A stretch of DNA of 64,000 bases from Burkholderia mayonis (GCF_001523745.2 NZ_CP013386.1:1984001-2048000); one strand, 5' to 3'; positions 27,726 through 37,748 are shown, counted from the stretch's first letter. Numbers and translations: made by a program. Notes: generated from the sequence alone by a model not told the origin.

Positions 27726-30218
27726 CTACCTCTTCGACACGTTCGGCGCGGGCGCCTTGGGCGGCGTCTTCAACTGCGCGAACAGCACCGAACACGGCAC
27801 GTCCTTGTTGTTGCTCGGCGCGATCAGCGGGACCAGCGCCGCGAACGGATTGATCAGCCCGAGGCCGACCATCGCGCCCGCGCGCAACGCGAGCGCGCCC
27901 ACATCGACGCCGACGTCCGGATTCTTGAACGTACCCTTCGCGTATAGCGGCGAGCGCAGCGAGAACACACGGAAACCCTTCGTGTGCGGATGGATCGTCA
28001 GGTCCAGGGTTTCGTCGCGCAGACTGATCGGGCCGTCGACGTTGATCAGCGCATCGTCGGTGTCGAACGCAAACACCTTCGTATCGAGCACGCCGTTGGT
28101 CGCGACAAAATCGACCGCCGCGCAATTGATCTTCACGTCGCGGCCGCCGAACAACTTCTCGTAGACGACGTTCGCGACGTTCAACCCGGCCGCCTCCATC
28201 AGCAGCCGGCTGATCGCGCCGTTGGTCACGAGCGCCTTTACTTCGCCGTTCGCGGTCGCCGCGAGCGCCGCGGGCGAGTTGCCGGTCGCCGACAGCGCGG
28301 CGTCGCCGTTGACCTCGCCGAGCGCCGACTGCATCACCTTCTGCGTCGCGAACAGCTGCTTCAGCTTCAGGTGGCGCGCCGACACGGAGAAGCGCCCCTT
28401 CAGCGGCGCACCGCTGCCGTCGAGCCGCGCGTCGGTCGCGAGCGCCCCGCCCGCGACGCCGAACTTGAGCGGCAGCAGCGACAGCACGCCGTCCTGCATC
28501 ACGACGTGCGTGTACAGGTCGGTGATCGGCAAATCGGCGCGCTTGACGAGCTTCTTGCCGGTGAACTTCACATCGGCGTCGAGCGCGCGCCAGCGGTCGG
28601 TGCGGAACGTCTCGACAGGCAGCACACGGCCCGGCGGCTGCTTCGTCGTATCGCCTCGCTGCGCCTTGCTCGCCGCCGTGTCGGCGCCGATGATCGGTGC
28701 GAGGTCGGAGAACTGGAGCAGGTTCGACACGAGCTCGCCCGACAGCAGCGGACGCGGCTCGCGCTGCGCGTACTCGAGCGTGCCGCGCAGATCGCTGCCG
28801 CCGACGCGGCCGTTGAAGTTCTCGTAGCGGAACGTGCTTGCGCGGCGCTTGAAATTGCCGATGAGGCGCCCTTCGGTCGCGTATGGCGGCGTATCGGGCA
28901 GCGTCACGCCCGTGAGCGGATACAGATGCGACATGCTCGAACCCTGCAGCCACAGGCGCAGATCGATCGCTGCGAGATGCACGGGATCGGAGAGCGTGCC
29001 GACGATCGCCAAGCGCGTGTCGCCTGCCTTCACGTCGGCCTGCAGCGGGAACGGACGCGACGCGTCCTGTAGCGCGAGCACGCCGCCCATCTTGCCCGTG
29101 CCGTCGACCGGCACGCCCTTGTAGTGGCCCTTGACCGTCAGGCCGAACGCGTAGGCCGGACCGGCCGGCTTCCTTGCAGCGGCCGCCGCGGACGCGCTGG
29201 AGGCTGCGCTGGCGCCGCTCGCGCCGGGGGCGATCGTGGCCGGCGGGACGACCGAGGTGGCCGATCCGCCGGCCGCACCCGCGCCCGACGCGGAAGGCTG
29301 GCCCGCCGCAACGGCCGCCGCGCTCGCGCCGGACGGCGCGTGCGTCGCCGATGCGGCCGCCGCACTCGATGAAACGCTCTTGCTTGCCGCCATTTTGGCC
29401 GTCGCCGCCTGATCCACCGTGGAAGCCTTGCCGGCCGAAGCCGCCGGATTCGCGTCCGACGCGCCGCTCGCCGCGGAAGCCTTGCCCGATTCGGGCGCCG
29501 ACGCAGCCGAGGCCGCCGACGCCTCGGATGCGACCTCGGCCTTCGCCTTCGCGGTGAGCTGCGCGGCGCCCTTCTTGCCGACGCGCTGCGCCGACGCCGC
29601 CCGCGACGTCTCCTCCTGCTGCTTGAGCACATCGCCGAGCGGGATCTGCTGGCCGAGCGTGTCGATCGCGACGGTCAGATCGGCTTTCGTGATCGCGTCG
29701 CGGTACACGACCGTGCCCTTCGCGAAGCCGAAGTCGCGCAACTGCACCTTCCACGGCGAGGGGCCGGACGATTTCCTGAATTCGAAGGTCCAGTTGTTGC
29801 GGCCGTCGGCGAGGCGCTCGACGTCGAGCGCCGGATTGACCAGCTCGATCGTCGGGATCACGACTTCATGTGCGAGGAGCGGCAGGACCGCGAGCTCGAA
29901 GTGCGCTTCGTCGAGCGTCGCGAAATTGGGCGCTTTCGCCCAGGCCGGGTTGCCGATGACGACCTGGGTCGCCGAGAACATCGGCCACGGCACCCACGCG
30001 CGCCAGCCGGTTTCGCCGTCGGGACGCCGCCAGCCGACCTTGATGTCGCCGTGGATCTCGAACGGCCGGCCGATCGACGCGCTTGCCTGCTCGTTGATCC
30101 AGGGTTTGGCGCGATTCCAGTCGAACGTGAAGATGAACACGCCGAGCGCCGCGGTCAGTACCGCGACGATGCCGACGATCCACGCCGCCGTTTTGCCGAG
30201 GGTACGGGTGAGCGTCAT
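27726..30218 (-). CDS. AsmA-family protein with a long Ala/Ser-rich insert
   Basis: An 830-residue protein anchored by one N-terminal membrane segment ('AAWIVGIVAVLTAALGVFIF', about 9-28) with a large periplasmic part. AsmA N-domain features include 'IGRPFEIHGDIKVGWRRPDG', and the C-terminal AsmA domain includes 'VKINCAAVDFVATNGVLDT' and 'ISLRDETLDLTIHPHTKGF'. AsmA-like proteins help move or place phospholipid and outer-membrane components. Between about residues 219 and 352 is a low-complexity block almost entirely of Ala, Ser, Gly and Pro, not usual for the family. Start ATG at 30218. Next gene upstream is divergent. Confidence 0.87.
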   Translation of the reverse strand: MTLTRTLGKTAAWIVGIVAVLTAALGVFIFTFDWNRAKPWINEQASASIGRPFEIHGDIKVGWRRPDGETGWRAWVPWPMFSATQVVIGNPAWAKAPNFATLDEAHFELAVLPLLAHEVVIPTIELVNPALDVERLADGRNNWTFEFRKSSGPSPWKVQLRDFGFAKGTVVYRDAITKADLTVAIDTLGQQIPLGDVLKQQEETSRAASAQRVGKKGAAQLTAKAKAEVASEASAASAASAPESGKASAASGASDANPAASAGKASTVDQAATAKMAASKSVSSSAAAASATHAPSGASAAAVAAGQPSASGAGAAGGSATSVVPPATIAPGASGASAASSASAAAAARKPAGPAYAFGLTVKGHYKGVPVDGTGKMGGVLALQDASRPFPLQADVKAGDTRLAIVGTLSDPVHLAAIDLRLWLQGSSMSHLYPLTGVTLPDTPPYATEGRLIGNFKRRASTFRYENFNGRVGGSDLRGTLEYAQREPRPLLSGELVSNLLQFSDLAPIIGADTAASKAQRGDTTKQPPGRVLPVETFRTDRWRALDADVKFTGKKLVKRADLPITDLYTHVVMQDGVLSLLPLKFGVAGGALATDARLDGSGAPLKGRFSVSARHLKLKQLFATQKVMQSALGEVNGDAALSATGNSPAALAATANGEVKALVTNGAISRLLMEAAGLNVANVVYEKLFGGRDVKINCAAVDFVATNGVLDTKVFAFDTDDALINVDGPISLRDETLDLTIHPHTKGFRVFSLRSPLYAKGTFKNPDVGVDVGALALRAGAMVGLGLINPFAALVPLIAPSNNKDVPCSVLFAQLKTPPKAPAPNVSKR

Positions 30219-30351
30219 GCCAGATTCCGTCGTAGTGCTTCGTGAACCGGCAGCGCCGCGCAGCGCGCGCGACGCTGCCACTGACGGTTATTATGACGCA
30301 CGACGCCGCGCCACCCGCCCCCATTTACCGTTTTTTGCGTTTTTTGCATTT

Positions 30352-31047
30352 ATGACAGCCGATGTCCTGATCGAGACCCGACAGATCACCCGCCGCGACG
30401 CGGCGAGCGGCAAGACGCTCCTCGCCCCGACCGACTTCGCGCTCGCGCCGGGCGAGCGGATCGCGCTCACCGGGCCGTCGGGCTCGGGGAAGAGCGTGTT
30501 TTTACGGGTTCTGGCCCTGCTCGACCCGATCGACGGCGGCCGGCTGCTCTGGCACGGCAAGCGCGTCCCGCGCGCGGCGATTCCGCGCTATCGGCGCAGC
30601 GTCGCTTACGTGCGGCAGCGCCCGGCAACGGCCGACGGCACAGTCGAAGATCTGCTGCGCTACCCGTATTCGCTCGCCGTCTACCGCGACGCGCACTTCG
30701 ATCGTGCCCGCGTCGCGCGCCTCGCCGCACAGGCCGGCCGCGGCGACGACTTCCTCCGTAAGGCATCGAGCGAGCTGTCGGGTGGCGAGGCGCAGATCGC
30801 CGCGCTGCTGCGCGTGCTGCAGCTCGATCCCGACGTGCTCCTGCTCGACGAGCCCACTTCCGCGCTCGACCCCGATTCGACCCGCGCAATCGAGGCGCTC
30901 GTGTCCGCATGGTTCGGCGCCGCGCCGAGCGCCCGCTCGTATCTGTGGATCTCGCACGATCCGGCCCAGGCGGCGCGCGTCGGCGCGCGACGCCTGACAA
31001 TGCGCGCCGGCGTGCTCGACGTCGCCGCGACGGAGGATATCCGATGA
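30352..31047 (+). CDS. fetA: ABC transporter ATP-binding protein, FetA (YbbL)-like
   Basis: A 231-residue ATPase: Walker A 'LTGPSGSGKSVFLRVLAL' (about residues 41-58), Q-loop 'AYVRQRPATADGTVEDLL', signature 'SELSGGEAQIAALLRVLQL', Walker B '[12 protein letters not shown]', H-loop 'LWISHDPAQAARV'. With the overlapping downstream FetB-type permease it forms a system reported in E. coli to export iron and aid oxidative-stress resistance. Start ATG at 30352 follows a T-rich stretch. Iron specificity here is inferred from the pairing. Confidence 0.88.
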   Translation: MTADVLIETRQITRRDAASGKTLLAPTDFALAPGERIALTGPSGSGKSVFLRVLALLDPIDGGRLLWHGKRVPRAAIPRYRRSVAYVRQRPATADGTVEDLLRYPYSLAVYRDAHFDRARVARLAAQAGRGDDFLRKASSELSGGEAQIAALLRVLQLDPDVLLLDEPTSALDPDSTRAIEALVSAWFGAAPSARSYLWISHDPAQAARVGARRLTMRAGVLDVAATEDIR

Positions 31048-31862
31048 ACACGCCGCTGCAAGATCTGAGCCTCGTCGACATCGGCATCGCGGCGGCCCTC
31101 GTCGCGATCAACGGCGCGATCTCGGTTGCGCTGTCGCTCGACCTCGGCCGCAAGCTCGCTTGGGCCGCCGCGCGCACCGTCGTCCAGTTGCTCGCGATCG
31201 GCTACGTGCTCGGCTGGGTCTTCGGCCATCCGCACTGGTATGTCGTGCTGCCGCTTGTCGCGCTGATGACGCTGATCGCCGGCTTCGCGGGCGCCGCGCG
31301 CGGCAAGCGCACCTACGCGGGCCAGTGCGTCGACAGCATCCTGTCGATCTGGGCGAGCAGCTGGTTCGTCGCGGCGATCGGCCTATTCGTCGTGATCCGC
31401 ATCCATCCGTGGTACGCGCCGCAATATGCGATCCCGATCCTCGGGATGATCCTCGGCAATACGCTGACGGGCGTGTCGCTCGGCATCGAGCGGATGATGG
31501 AGGAGCTGACCGCGCGGCGGGATCGCGTCGAGACGGCGCTTGCGCTCGGCGCGACACGCTGGGAGGCCGCGCAGGATGCGGCGCGGCAGGCAGTGCGCGC
31601 CGGGATGCTGCCGACGCTCAACCAGATGGCCGTCGTCGGCGTCGTGAGCCTGCCGGGGATGATGACGGGTCAGGTGCTCGCCGGGCAGTCGCCGTTGCAG
31701 GCGGTCCGCTATCAGATCGTCATCATGTTCCTGATCGCGGCCGCGTCCGCGCTCGGCACCGTCGGCGCTGTGCTGTCGACGTATCGGCGGCTCTTCTCCG
31801 CCGAACACCGCTTTCTCGCGTCGCGGCTCGTCGAACGGGCAGCGGTAAAGAACGGTGGATGA
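31044..31862 (+). CDS. fetB: ABC transporter permease, FetB (YbbM)-like
   Basis: A 272-residue membrane protein of the UPF0014/FetB family with about seven segments. Family signatures are 'AARTVVQLLAIGYVLGWVF', 'IPILGMILGNTLTGVSLGIE', 'ETALALGATRWEAAQDAAR' (cytoplasmic coupling loop) and 'VVSLPGMMTGQVLAGQSPLQ'. The start overlaps the fetA stop by 4 bp, so the two are coupled. Together they form the putative iron exporter. Confidence 0.92.
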   Translation: MNTPLQDLSLVDIGIAAALVAINGAISVALSLDLGRKLAWAAARTVVQLLAIGYVLGWVFGHPHWYVVLPLVALMTLIAGFAGAARGKRTYAGQCVDSILSIWASSWFVAAIGLFVVIRIHPWYAPQYAIPILGMILGNTLTGVSLGIERMMEELTARRDRVETALALGATRWEAAQDAARQAVRAGMLPTLNQMAVVGVVSLPGMMTGQVLAGQSPLQAVRYQIVIMFLIAAASALGTVGAVLSTYRRLFSAEHRFLASRLVERAAVKNGG

Positions 31863-32214
31863 GATGCAGATGTTCGCCACGCGGAGCGACGGCGTAGCGG
31901 AGCGACGAGGCGGCGATCCGCCGGATCGTGGCAGTTTGGAGAATCGGCGGTTTGCCAATCCGGCGAATTGACGGTTCGCGGCACCCTTGCCATTCGCGGC
32001 GTGGCGGCGTGGCGGCAGCGATTGTCGCTGATTCGAACGATCATCGAATCTCGTCTCGTCGTGTGATGAATACCCACGCGTCGACGCGCGAATCGTTGCG
32101 GCCCATCGTCGATGCAGCTCGACGACACCGCGCGCCCCACACTCGAAGCACGTGCGCCGAGCATGCACCGAGAATCCGGCGCGCGTTGCGCGAACGGCGT
32201 CCGCGCAACCCTGC
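31863..32214. other. Intergenic region, no supported gene
   Basis: 352 bp between fetB and the convergent secreted-protein gene. No recognisable protein, RNA or strong hairpin is visible. The first 180 bp contain repeated GGCGGATC/GGCGG words (31890-31960) with no clear periodicity. Confidence 0.45.
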
Positions 32215-32760
32215 TCACCGCTTGATCGACACCGTGACCTTCGAGCCGTCGCGCATCGTGATCGACTTCGAGCCGCCAGTCGATATCGACAGCCACTTGA
32301 CCTGGCTCACCGATACCACATTCGGGCATTGCAGCGTCTTGCCGCCCGCCGCCACCTTCTTCGTGCCGTTCGGCGCGCTCGCCTGGAAGCTCAGTTGCAC
32401 GTTCGCCATCCCCTTGCTGTCGACAGACGGCGCGAGCCGCACCTGCGTCTGCCGGACCATCGCGCCGTTCGCGTCGCGAGGCAGGTTGTCGGCGTTCGGG
32501 CACGCGTCGGGCATCGGCACGGCGCCCGACGGCGGCACCGACTTCCAGTTGAAGTCGTCGGTTTCGCCGGAGCGGATCTTGCGCGTCTCCTGCATCGAGC
32601 CGAACTGCCTCGAATCGACCTTGACCGTGTACTGAAGCTGGCCGTCGTTGCCGCCGAGCACGCTCGCCTTGATGGGCGGCGCCGCATGCGCGGCAAAAGC
32701 CGAGAGCAGCGTCGCGACGGCGCACGACGCGACGAGCGGCGACAGAAGGCGTTGACTCAT
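32215..32760 (-). CDS. Secreted hypothetical protein (DUF6013-like)
   Basis: A 181-residue protein with a clear signal peptide ('ASCAVATLLSAFAAHA-APP', cleavage near residue 27). The mature part is beta-rich with two cysteines ('PDACPNADNLP' and 'KTLQCPNVVSVS') that could form a disulfide, and ends 'SITMRDGSKVTVSIKR'. I recall a Burkholderia family of this kind (DUF6013) without a known function. The start is supported by GGAGAGG ahead of the ATG. Monocistronic. Confidence 0.75.
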   Translation of the reverse strand: MSQRLLSPLVASCAVATLLSAFAAHAAPPIKASVLGGNDGQLQYTVKVDSRQFGSMQETRKIRSGETDDFNWKSVPPSGAVPMPDACPNADNLPRDANGAMVRQTQVRLAPSVDSKGMANVQLSFQASAPNGTKKVAAGGKTLQCPNVVSVSQVKWLSISTGGSKSITMRDGSKVTVSIKR

Positions 32761-33163
32761 GCTGACCTCTCCTTTTATGGCGACGAGCTGCGCGAATCGC
32801 CGGGTTATCGATGCATGACGCAATGCCAGTCTAACGCGAAGCGGCACGCGTGGCGCTTGCCACGCATCGGGTGTTACCCGTGCTTGCACGATGTGCGTCA
32901 AGCGTGCGTGGCGCACGCTCGCGGGTCGATACGTCGCGGCCTGTCGCGTGGCGCGGCGTTCGTTTCGCTCGCATCTCGCGCGCGATGAGTCACGCGCATA
33001 TCGCGGCCGTGCGCCCGCCGTCGGCGCACGCATTCGAGTGGCGCGCGCGTACCGAGGTCGCGCGCGACGCCTCGATCTTTCACGTGCTTTCGCGCGGGGT
33101 CGCTTGCGCCGTCGCGCCGCGCCGCGTCGACGGCGAACCCCGAGCATCGAACGGTGTCCGTCC
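32761..33163. other. Intergenic region upstream of the heptanucleotide repeat
   Basis: 403 bp. It contains the promoter of the secreted-protein gene near its left end. Open frames across it carry no recognisable motif. CG-rich words (GCGCGCG, GTCGCG) are frequent, but I see no gene. Confidence 0.4.
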
Positions 33164-33324
<161 letters not shown>

Positions 33325-33437
33325 GCCCCGAGGACCCCGGGGCGACACCCGCCGCCGAGCCATTCGCCACCGGCCTTCCCGCAGCGACCGAGGCACCACC
33401 CTACCGCCTGTCGGCCAGCGCCCCCGCCGCGACCGGC

Positions 33438-33443
33438 TACAAT
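33438..33443 (+). promoter_or_regulatory. Candidate -10 element of serB
   Basis: TACAAT lies 60 bp before the serB start; no convincing -35 hexamer precedes it at 16-18 bp. The tandem repeat ends 113 bp upstream of this site. Confidence 0.35.
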
Positions 33444-33502
33444 AACGGGTTCGCCGAATCCACCTCGTCGGCACCCGTCATCCGCTCCACCGTGACCCAT
33501 CC

Positions 33503-34348
33503 ATGACCACGAATCTCGTCATCCAAAGCACCGCGCCGCTCTCCGACGCGCATCACCGGCCGCTCGCCGCGCTCGCGCGCGGCAAGCGCGTCGTTCCGAT
33601 CGATGCGCAGGCGATCCGCATCGAAGGCGCGGACCCGGCGCAGCGCGCCGACGTCGACGCGTACTGCGGCGCGCATGCGCTCGACTACGCGTTCGTCGAC
33701 GCAACCCGGAAGCTCGCCGACTTCGGCCTCGTCGCGATGGACATGGATTCGACGCTGATCACGATCGAGTGCATCGACGAAATCGCCGACTTCTGCGGCC
33801 TGAAAGCCGAAGTCTCGGCGATCACCGAGGCGGCGATGCGCGGTGAGATCAAGGATTTCAACGAGAGCCTGACACGCCGCGTCGCGCTGCTGGCCGGCCT
33901 CGACGCGAGCGCGCTCGAGCGCGTCTACGACGAGCGGCTGCAACTGTCGCCCGGTGCCGAGTCGATGCTTGCCGCCGTGAAGGCGGCGGGCCTGAAGACG
34001 CTTCTCGTATCGGGTGGCTTCACGTTCTTCACCGAACGGCTGAAGGCGCGGCTCGGCCTCGACTACGCGTATTCGAACACGCTCGAGATCGTCGACGGCA
34101 AGCTGACGGGCAAGGTCGTCGGCGAGATCGTCAACGCGGACGTGAAGGCGCGCGCGGTACGCGAGACCTGCGTCGCGCTCGACATCGAGCCGGCGCGCGC
34201 GATCGTCCTCGGCGACGGGTCGAACGACCTGAAGATGATGGCCACGGGCGGCTTCTCGATCGCGTTTCGCGCGAAGCCGGTCGTGCGCAGCGCGGCGAGC
34301 GCCGCATTCGATCACGTCGGCCTCGACGGCTTGCTGCGGCTGTTCTGA
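33503..34348 (+). CDS. serB: Phosphoserine phosphatase
   Basis: A 281-residue HAD-superfamily phosphatase that makes L-serine from O-phosphoserine, the last step of serine synthesis. HAD motif I 'LVAMDMDSTLITIECIDE' (nucleophile and acid Asp, about residues 76-80), motif II 'KTLLVSGGFTFFTERLKA', motif III Lys region and motif IV 'ARAIVLGDGSNDLKMM' are intact. The N-terminal ~70 residues form the weakly conserved ACT-like part. A strong terminator follows. Confidence 0.95.
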   Translation: MTTNLVIQSTAPLSDAHHRPLAALARGKRVVPIDAQAIRIEGADPAQRADVDAYCGAHALDYAFVDATRKLADFGLVAMDMDSTLITIECIDEIADFCGLKAEVSAITEAAMRGEIKDFNESLTRRVALLAGLDASALERVYDERLQLSPGAESMLAAVKAAGLKTLLVSGGFTFFTERLKARLGLDYAYSNTLEIVDGKLTGKVVGEIVNADVKARAVRETCVALDIEPARAIVLGDGSNDLKMMATGGFSIAFRAKPVVRSAASAAFDHVGLDGLLRLF

Positions 34349-34422
34349 AGCTGCGGCTCTGCGGCTGTTCCAGACCGGAATGCTGCGCGGGCACCGTCGC
34401 TGCGCGCAACGTCCATCGAGCG

Positions 34423-34461
34423 AAAACGGCGCGCGGGCGAAGGCCCGCAGCGCCGTTTTTG
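34423..34461. terminator. Rho-independent terminator between serB and metC
   Basis: AACGGCGC-GCGGGC pairs with GCCCGC-(A)-GCGCCGTT (34425-34457), followed by TTTTTGCTTTT on the plus strand. An A-run on the left may let it also work for the convergent metC transcript. Confidence 0.85.
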
Positions 34462-34563
34462 CTTTTCGCGATGCCAAAGCGCAGCCGCGCGCCAGCCGCC
34501 GCGGCAAGCGCCGTGCAACTTCGCACGCGGCGCTTCGCCAACCGCCTGCGCCGGTATCGCGCG

Positions 34564-35748
34564 CTACGCGAGCACCGCGGCAAACGCGCGCTCGATGTCC
34601 GCGCGCAGATCGGCTTCGTCTTCGAGGCCGACGTAGAAGCGCACCAGCGTGCCGCGATGCGGCCAGGCGGTCGTGCGCATCGATTGCACGTCGTACGGCA
34701 TCGCGAGACTGCACGCGCCGCCCCAGCTCCAGCCGATCGCGAACAGCTCGAGCGCCTCGACGAAGCGATCGACCTGGCCGGCGCTGAAGCGTTCGTCGAA
34801 CACGACCGAGAACAGGCCGCCCGCGCCCGTGAAGTCGCGCATGAACGCGTCGTGGCCCGGACAATCCGGCAGTTGCGGATGCAGGACCGTCGCGATCTCC
34901 GGACGCGTCTTCAGCCAGCGCGCAAGAGACAGCGCGCTCTTGCTGTGCGCGTCGAAACGCGCCTGCATGCTCGGCAGGCCGCGCAGCACGAGCGAGCAGT
35001 CGTCGACCGACACGCCGATCCCGAGCCGCATCCGCGCGAGCTTCAGCTTCGCGTGCAACTCATCGTCGTCGGTAATCGTCGCGCCCATCAGCACGTCGCT
35101 GCCGCCCGATTGATACTTCGTCAGCGCCTGCACCGAGATGTCGACGCCGTGCGCGAACGGCTTGAATGCAAGGCCCGCCGAATATGTGTTGTCGATCGCC
35201 GTGACGATGCCGCGCGCATGCGCGGCCGCAGTGATCGCCCGCACGTCGGGCACTTCCATCGTCACCGAGCCGGGCGCTTCGAGCCAGATGAGACGCGTGT
35301 TCGGCTGGATCAGGTCCGCGATTCCCGCGCCGATCATCGGATCGTAGAAGCGCACGGCGATTCCGAAATCCTTCGCGAGCCATTTGCCGAAGTCGCCATT
35401 CGGACCGTACGCGTTATCGGGAATCAGCACGTCGTCGCCTTCCTTGACGAGGCCGAAGTACACGTTCGTGATCGCCGAGAGCCCCGACGGCTGCAGCAGC
35501 GCATGCGTGCCGCCTTCGATTTCCGCGAGCCGCTGCGCGAGCGCGAGCGACGTCGGCGTCGCGTGCAGGCCGTAGCGCCACTGGCCGTCCTTGCGCCAAT
35601 CGAGATTGCGCATCGTCGCGAGATCGGGAAACACGACCGTCGACGCTCGCGCGACCGGCACGACGAACGATTCGAAACCGGCGGGAATGCGGTCGTCCGG
35701 CTGGACGACGCGAGTTTGCAGCGCGCGCTTGGGAGTGGATGCGGTCAT
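34564..35748 (-). CDS. metC: Cystathionine beta-lyase
   Basis: A 394-residue PLP enzyme of the Cys/Met metabolism family, converting cystathionine to homocysteine, pyruvate and ammonia. 'WRYGLHATPTSLALAQRLAE', 'LLQPSGLSAITNVYFGLV', 'TAIDNTYSAGLAFKPFAHG' and the PLP-lysine segment 'SVQALTKYQSGGSDVLMG' are all present. The C-terminal 'IGWSWGGACSLAMPYD' is typical of MetC rather than gamma-synthase. Convergent with serB. Confidence 0.92.
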   Translation of the reverse strand: MTASTPKRALQTRVVQPDDRIPAGFESFVVPVARASTVVFPDLATMRNLDWRKDGQWRYGLHATPTSLALAQRLAEIEGGTHALLQPSGLSAITNVYFGLVKEGDDVLIPDNAYGPNGDFGKWLAKDFGIAVRFYDPMIGAGIADLIQPNTRLIWLEAPGSVTMEVPDVRAITAAAHARGIVTAIDNTYSAGLAFKPFAHGVDISVQALTKYQSGGSDVLMGATITDDDELHAKLKLARMRLGIGVSVDDCSLVLRGLPSMQARFDAHSKSALSLARWLKTRPEIATVLHPQLPDCPGHDAFMRDFTGAGGLFSVVFDERFSAGQVDRFVEALELFAIGWSWGGACSLAMPYDVQSMRTTAWPHRGTLVRFYVGLEDEADLRADIERAFAAVLA

Positions 35749-35941
35749 GACTGGGAAGGCTCGATACAGAACGAGCCCGAAATGATTGGAATCCGGCTAG
35801 CTTAGCCGGATTCCATGCGTTTGGCCCGGTACAATCGGCGCGGCCGCGACCGTGTCGGCGAACACGTCGCCCGCGGAAGCCTCTAGGCCGAAACCGGAAC
35901 CGACGGGCGGCTGAAATCGACCGCCGCGCTGGCCGGCCGCG

Positions 35942-36547
35942 CTACTCGGCGGTCTTCAGGTTGCTCACGCCGCCGACGGACTGCCCCTGGACGCCCGCTG
36001 GCACTGCCGCACCGGCCGACGCCGGCTGCACAGCCGCCGCATGTTGCGGCGCTGGCGCGCCGCCCACCGGATGCAGCACGACGGGCAGGGGATCCGATTG
36101 GTCCGCGTTCATCCGGTCGGCCGACAAACCGCCCGACGCGTCGAAGCGGCCGATCCACACGCCCGTGATGTTCGTGCCGTCGTCCGATTCCTCGATCTCG
36201 AGCGTGTCGCCGTCGCGGTCGCCCGCGAGCAGGACGACGGCGCCCGTATCGAGATACTGGCATTCGCCGTGCACGCCCGGCTCGTCCGTCTTCGGCCCGA
36301 GGCGCACGACGACCGGCCGGCCGCCGAGCGTTCCCTCATAGCGCGGCAGCCCCGCATACGCCGGATTCGGCTTGAGCGGCGCGGCGGGCGGCGGCGCGTC
36401 TGTCGGCATCGCCGCGGCAGGCGCCGCGTCCGATGCGCCGGCGGAAACGGCCGCAGGCTGAGGTTGAGACTGCGCGAGCGCGAGCCCCACCGCCGTCGCG
36501 AGCGCGGCGGCAAGCGCCGCGCCGCGGATTCCAGTGATCAGTTTCAA
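35942..36547 (-). CDS. Secreted hypothetical protein
   Basis: A 201-residue protein with a signal peptide ('ALAAALATAVGLALAQSQ', cleavage near residue 26), then a Pro/Ala-rich stretch (26-60), a compact middle domain ('YEGTLGGRPVVVRLGPKTDE' to 'NITGVWIGRFDASGGL') and an Ala/Pro/Gln-rich tail. The middle repeats a 'G..GG.W.G' beta pattern. It starts 16 bp after the bktB stop on the same strand, so it may be the last gene of the rimO-kinase-bktB run. Function unknown. Confidence 0.65.
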   Translation of the reverse strand: MKLITGIRGAALAAALATAVGLALAQSQPQPAAVSAGASDAAPAAAMPTDAPPPAAPLKPNPAYAGLPRYEGTLGGRPVVVRLGPKTDEPGVHGECQYLDTGAVVLLAGDRDGDTLEIEESDDGTNITGVWIGRFDASGGLSADRMNADQSDPLPVVLHPVGGAPAPQHAAAVQPASAGAAVPAGVQGQSVGGVSNLKTAE

Positions 36548-36563
36548 CAGCGCGGCCCTCTCG

Positions 36564-37748
36564 TCACAGACGCTCGAACACCGCGGCGATGCCCTGCCCG
36601 CCGCCGATGCACATCGTCACGAGCGCGTAGCGTCCGCCGATACGCTGCAGTTCGTACAGCGCCTTCACGGTGATGAGCGCGCCCGTCGCACCGATCGGAT
36701 GGCCGAGCGAGATGCCCGAGCCGTTCGGGTTGAGCTTCGCCGGGTCGAAACCGAGCTCGTTCGCCACCGCGCACGCCTGCGCGGCGAACGCTTCGTTCGC
36801 CTCGATCACGTCGAGATCGGCGACCGTGATTCCCGCACGCTCGAGCGCCTTGCGCGTCGCGGGCACGGGGCCGATGCCCATGTACGCCGGATCGACGCCT
36901 GCATGCGCATACGAAACGAGGCGCGCGAGCGGCTTCGCGCCGCGCTTCTCCGCCGCGCCGCGCTCCATCAGCACGACCGCGGCGGCGGCATCGTTGATGC
37001 CCGACGCGTTGCCCGCCGTCACCGTGCCGTTCTCCTTGACGAACACCGGCTTGAGCTTCGAGAAGTCGTCGAGCGATGCGTCGTGGCGCACGTGCTCGTC
37101 AGCGTCGAACACGATCGCGCCCTTCCTCGACGCGATCTCGATCGGCAGGATCTGCTCCTTGAAGTAGCCGGACTGCGTCGCGTGCGACGCGCGCCGATGC
37201 GATTCGAGCGCGAGCGCGTCCTGCGCTTCGCGCGTGATCCCGTACTTCGCGGCGACGTTCTCGGCCGTCACGCCCATGTGGATCGACTGGAACGGGTCGT
37301 TGAGCGCGCCGATCATCATGTCGACGAGGCGTGCGTCGCCCATCCGCTGACCGAAGCGCGCGGCGGGCACCGAATAAGGCGCGCGGCTCATGTTTTCCGC
37401 GCCGCCCGCGACCGCGATGTCCGCATCGCCGAGCAGCACGCTCTGCGCGGCCGACACGATCGCCTGCAGACCCGAGCCGCACAGACGGTTCAGCGTCAGC
37501 GCGGGCGCGTGCTGCGCGACGCCGCCGTCGATCGCCGCGACGCGCGCGAGGTACATGTCCTTCGGTTCCGTGTGCACGACGTTGCCGAACACGACGTGGC
37601 CGACTTCGTCGCCCGACACCTGCGCGCGCGCGAGCACATCGCGCACGACCCGCGCGCCGAGCTCGGTCGGCGCGAAGTCCTTCAGGCTGCCGCCGAAATC
37701 GCCGATCGCGGTGCGCACACCGCTTACCACCACTACTTCGCGTTGCAT
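36564..37748 (-). CDS. bktB: Beta-ketothiolase (BktB-type acetyl-CoA acyltransferase)
   Basis: A 394-residue thiolase closely resembling Cupriavidus BktB, which condenses acetyl-CoA with acetyl- or propionyl-CoA and supplies C4/C5 precursors for polyhydroxyalkanoate. Catalytic elements: 'LTLNRLCGSGLQAIVSAAQS' (nucleophilic Cys near 90), '[16 protein letters not shown]', 'GSGISLGHPIGATGALIT' (His) and 'VTMCIGGGQGIAAVFERL' (second Cys). It is a second thiolase besides phaA at 42290. Start ATG at 37748. Confidence 0.92.
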   Translation of the reverse strand: MQREVVVVSGVRTAIGDFGGSLKDFAPTELGARVVRDVLARAQVSGDEVGHVVFGNVVHTEPKDMYLARVAAIDGGVAQHAPALTLNRLCGSGLQAIVSAAQSVLLGDADIAVAGGAENMSRAPYSVPAARFGQRMGDARLVDMMIGALNDPFQSIHMGVTAENVAAKYGITREAQDALALESHRRASHATQSGYFKEQILPIEIASRKGAIVFDADEHVRHDASLDDFSKLKPVFVKENGTVTAGNASGINDAAAAVVLMERGAAEKRGAKPLARLVSYAHAGVDPAYMGIGPVPATRKALERAGITVADLDVIEANEAFAAQACAVANELGFDPAKLNPNGSGISLGHPIGATGALITVKALYELQRIGGRYALVTMCIGGGQGIAAVFERL

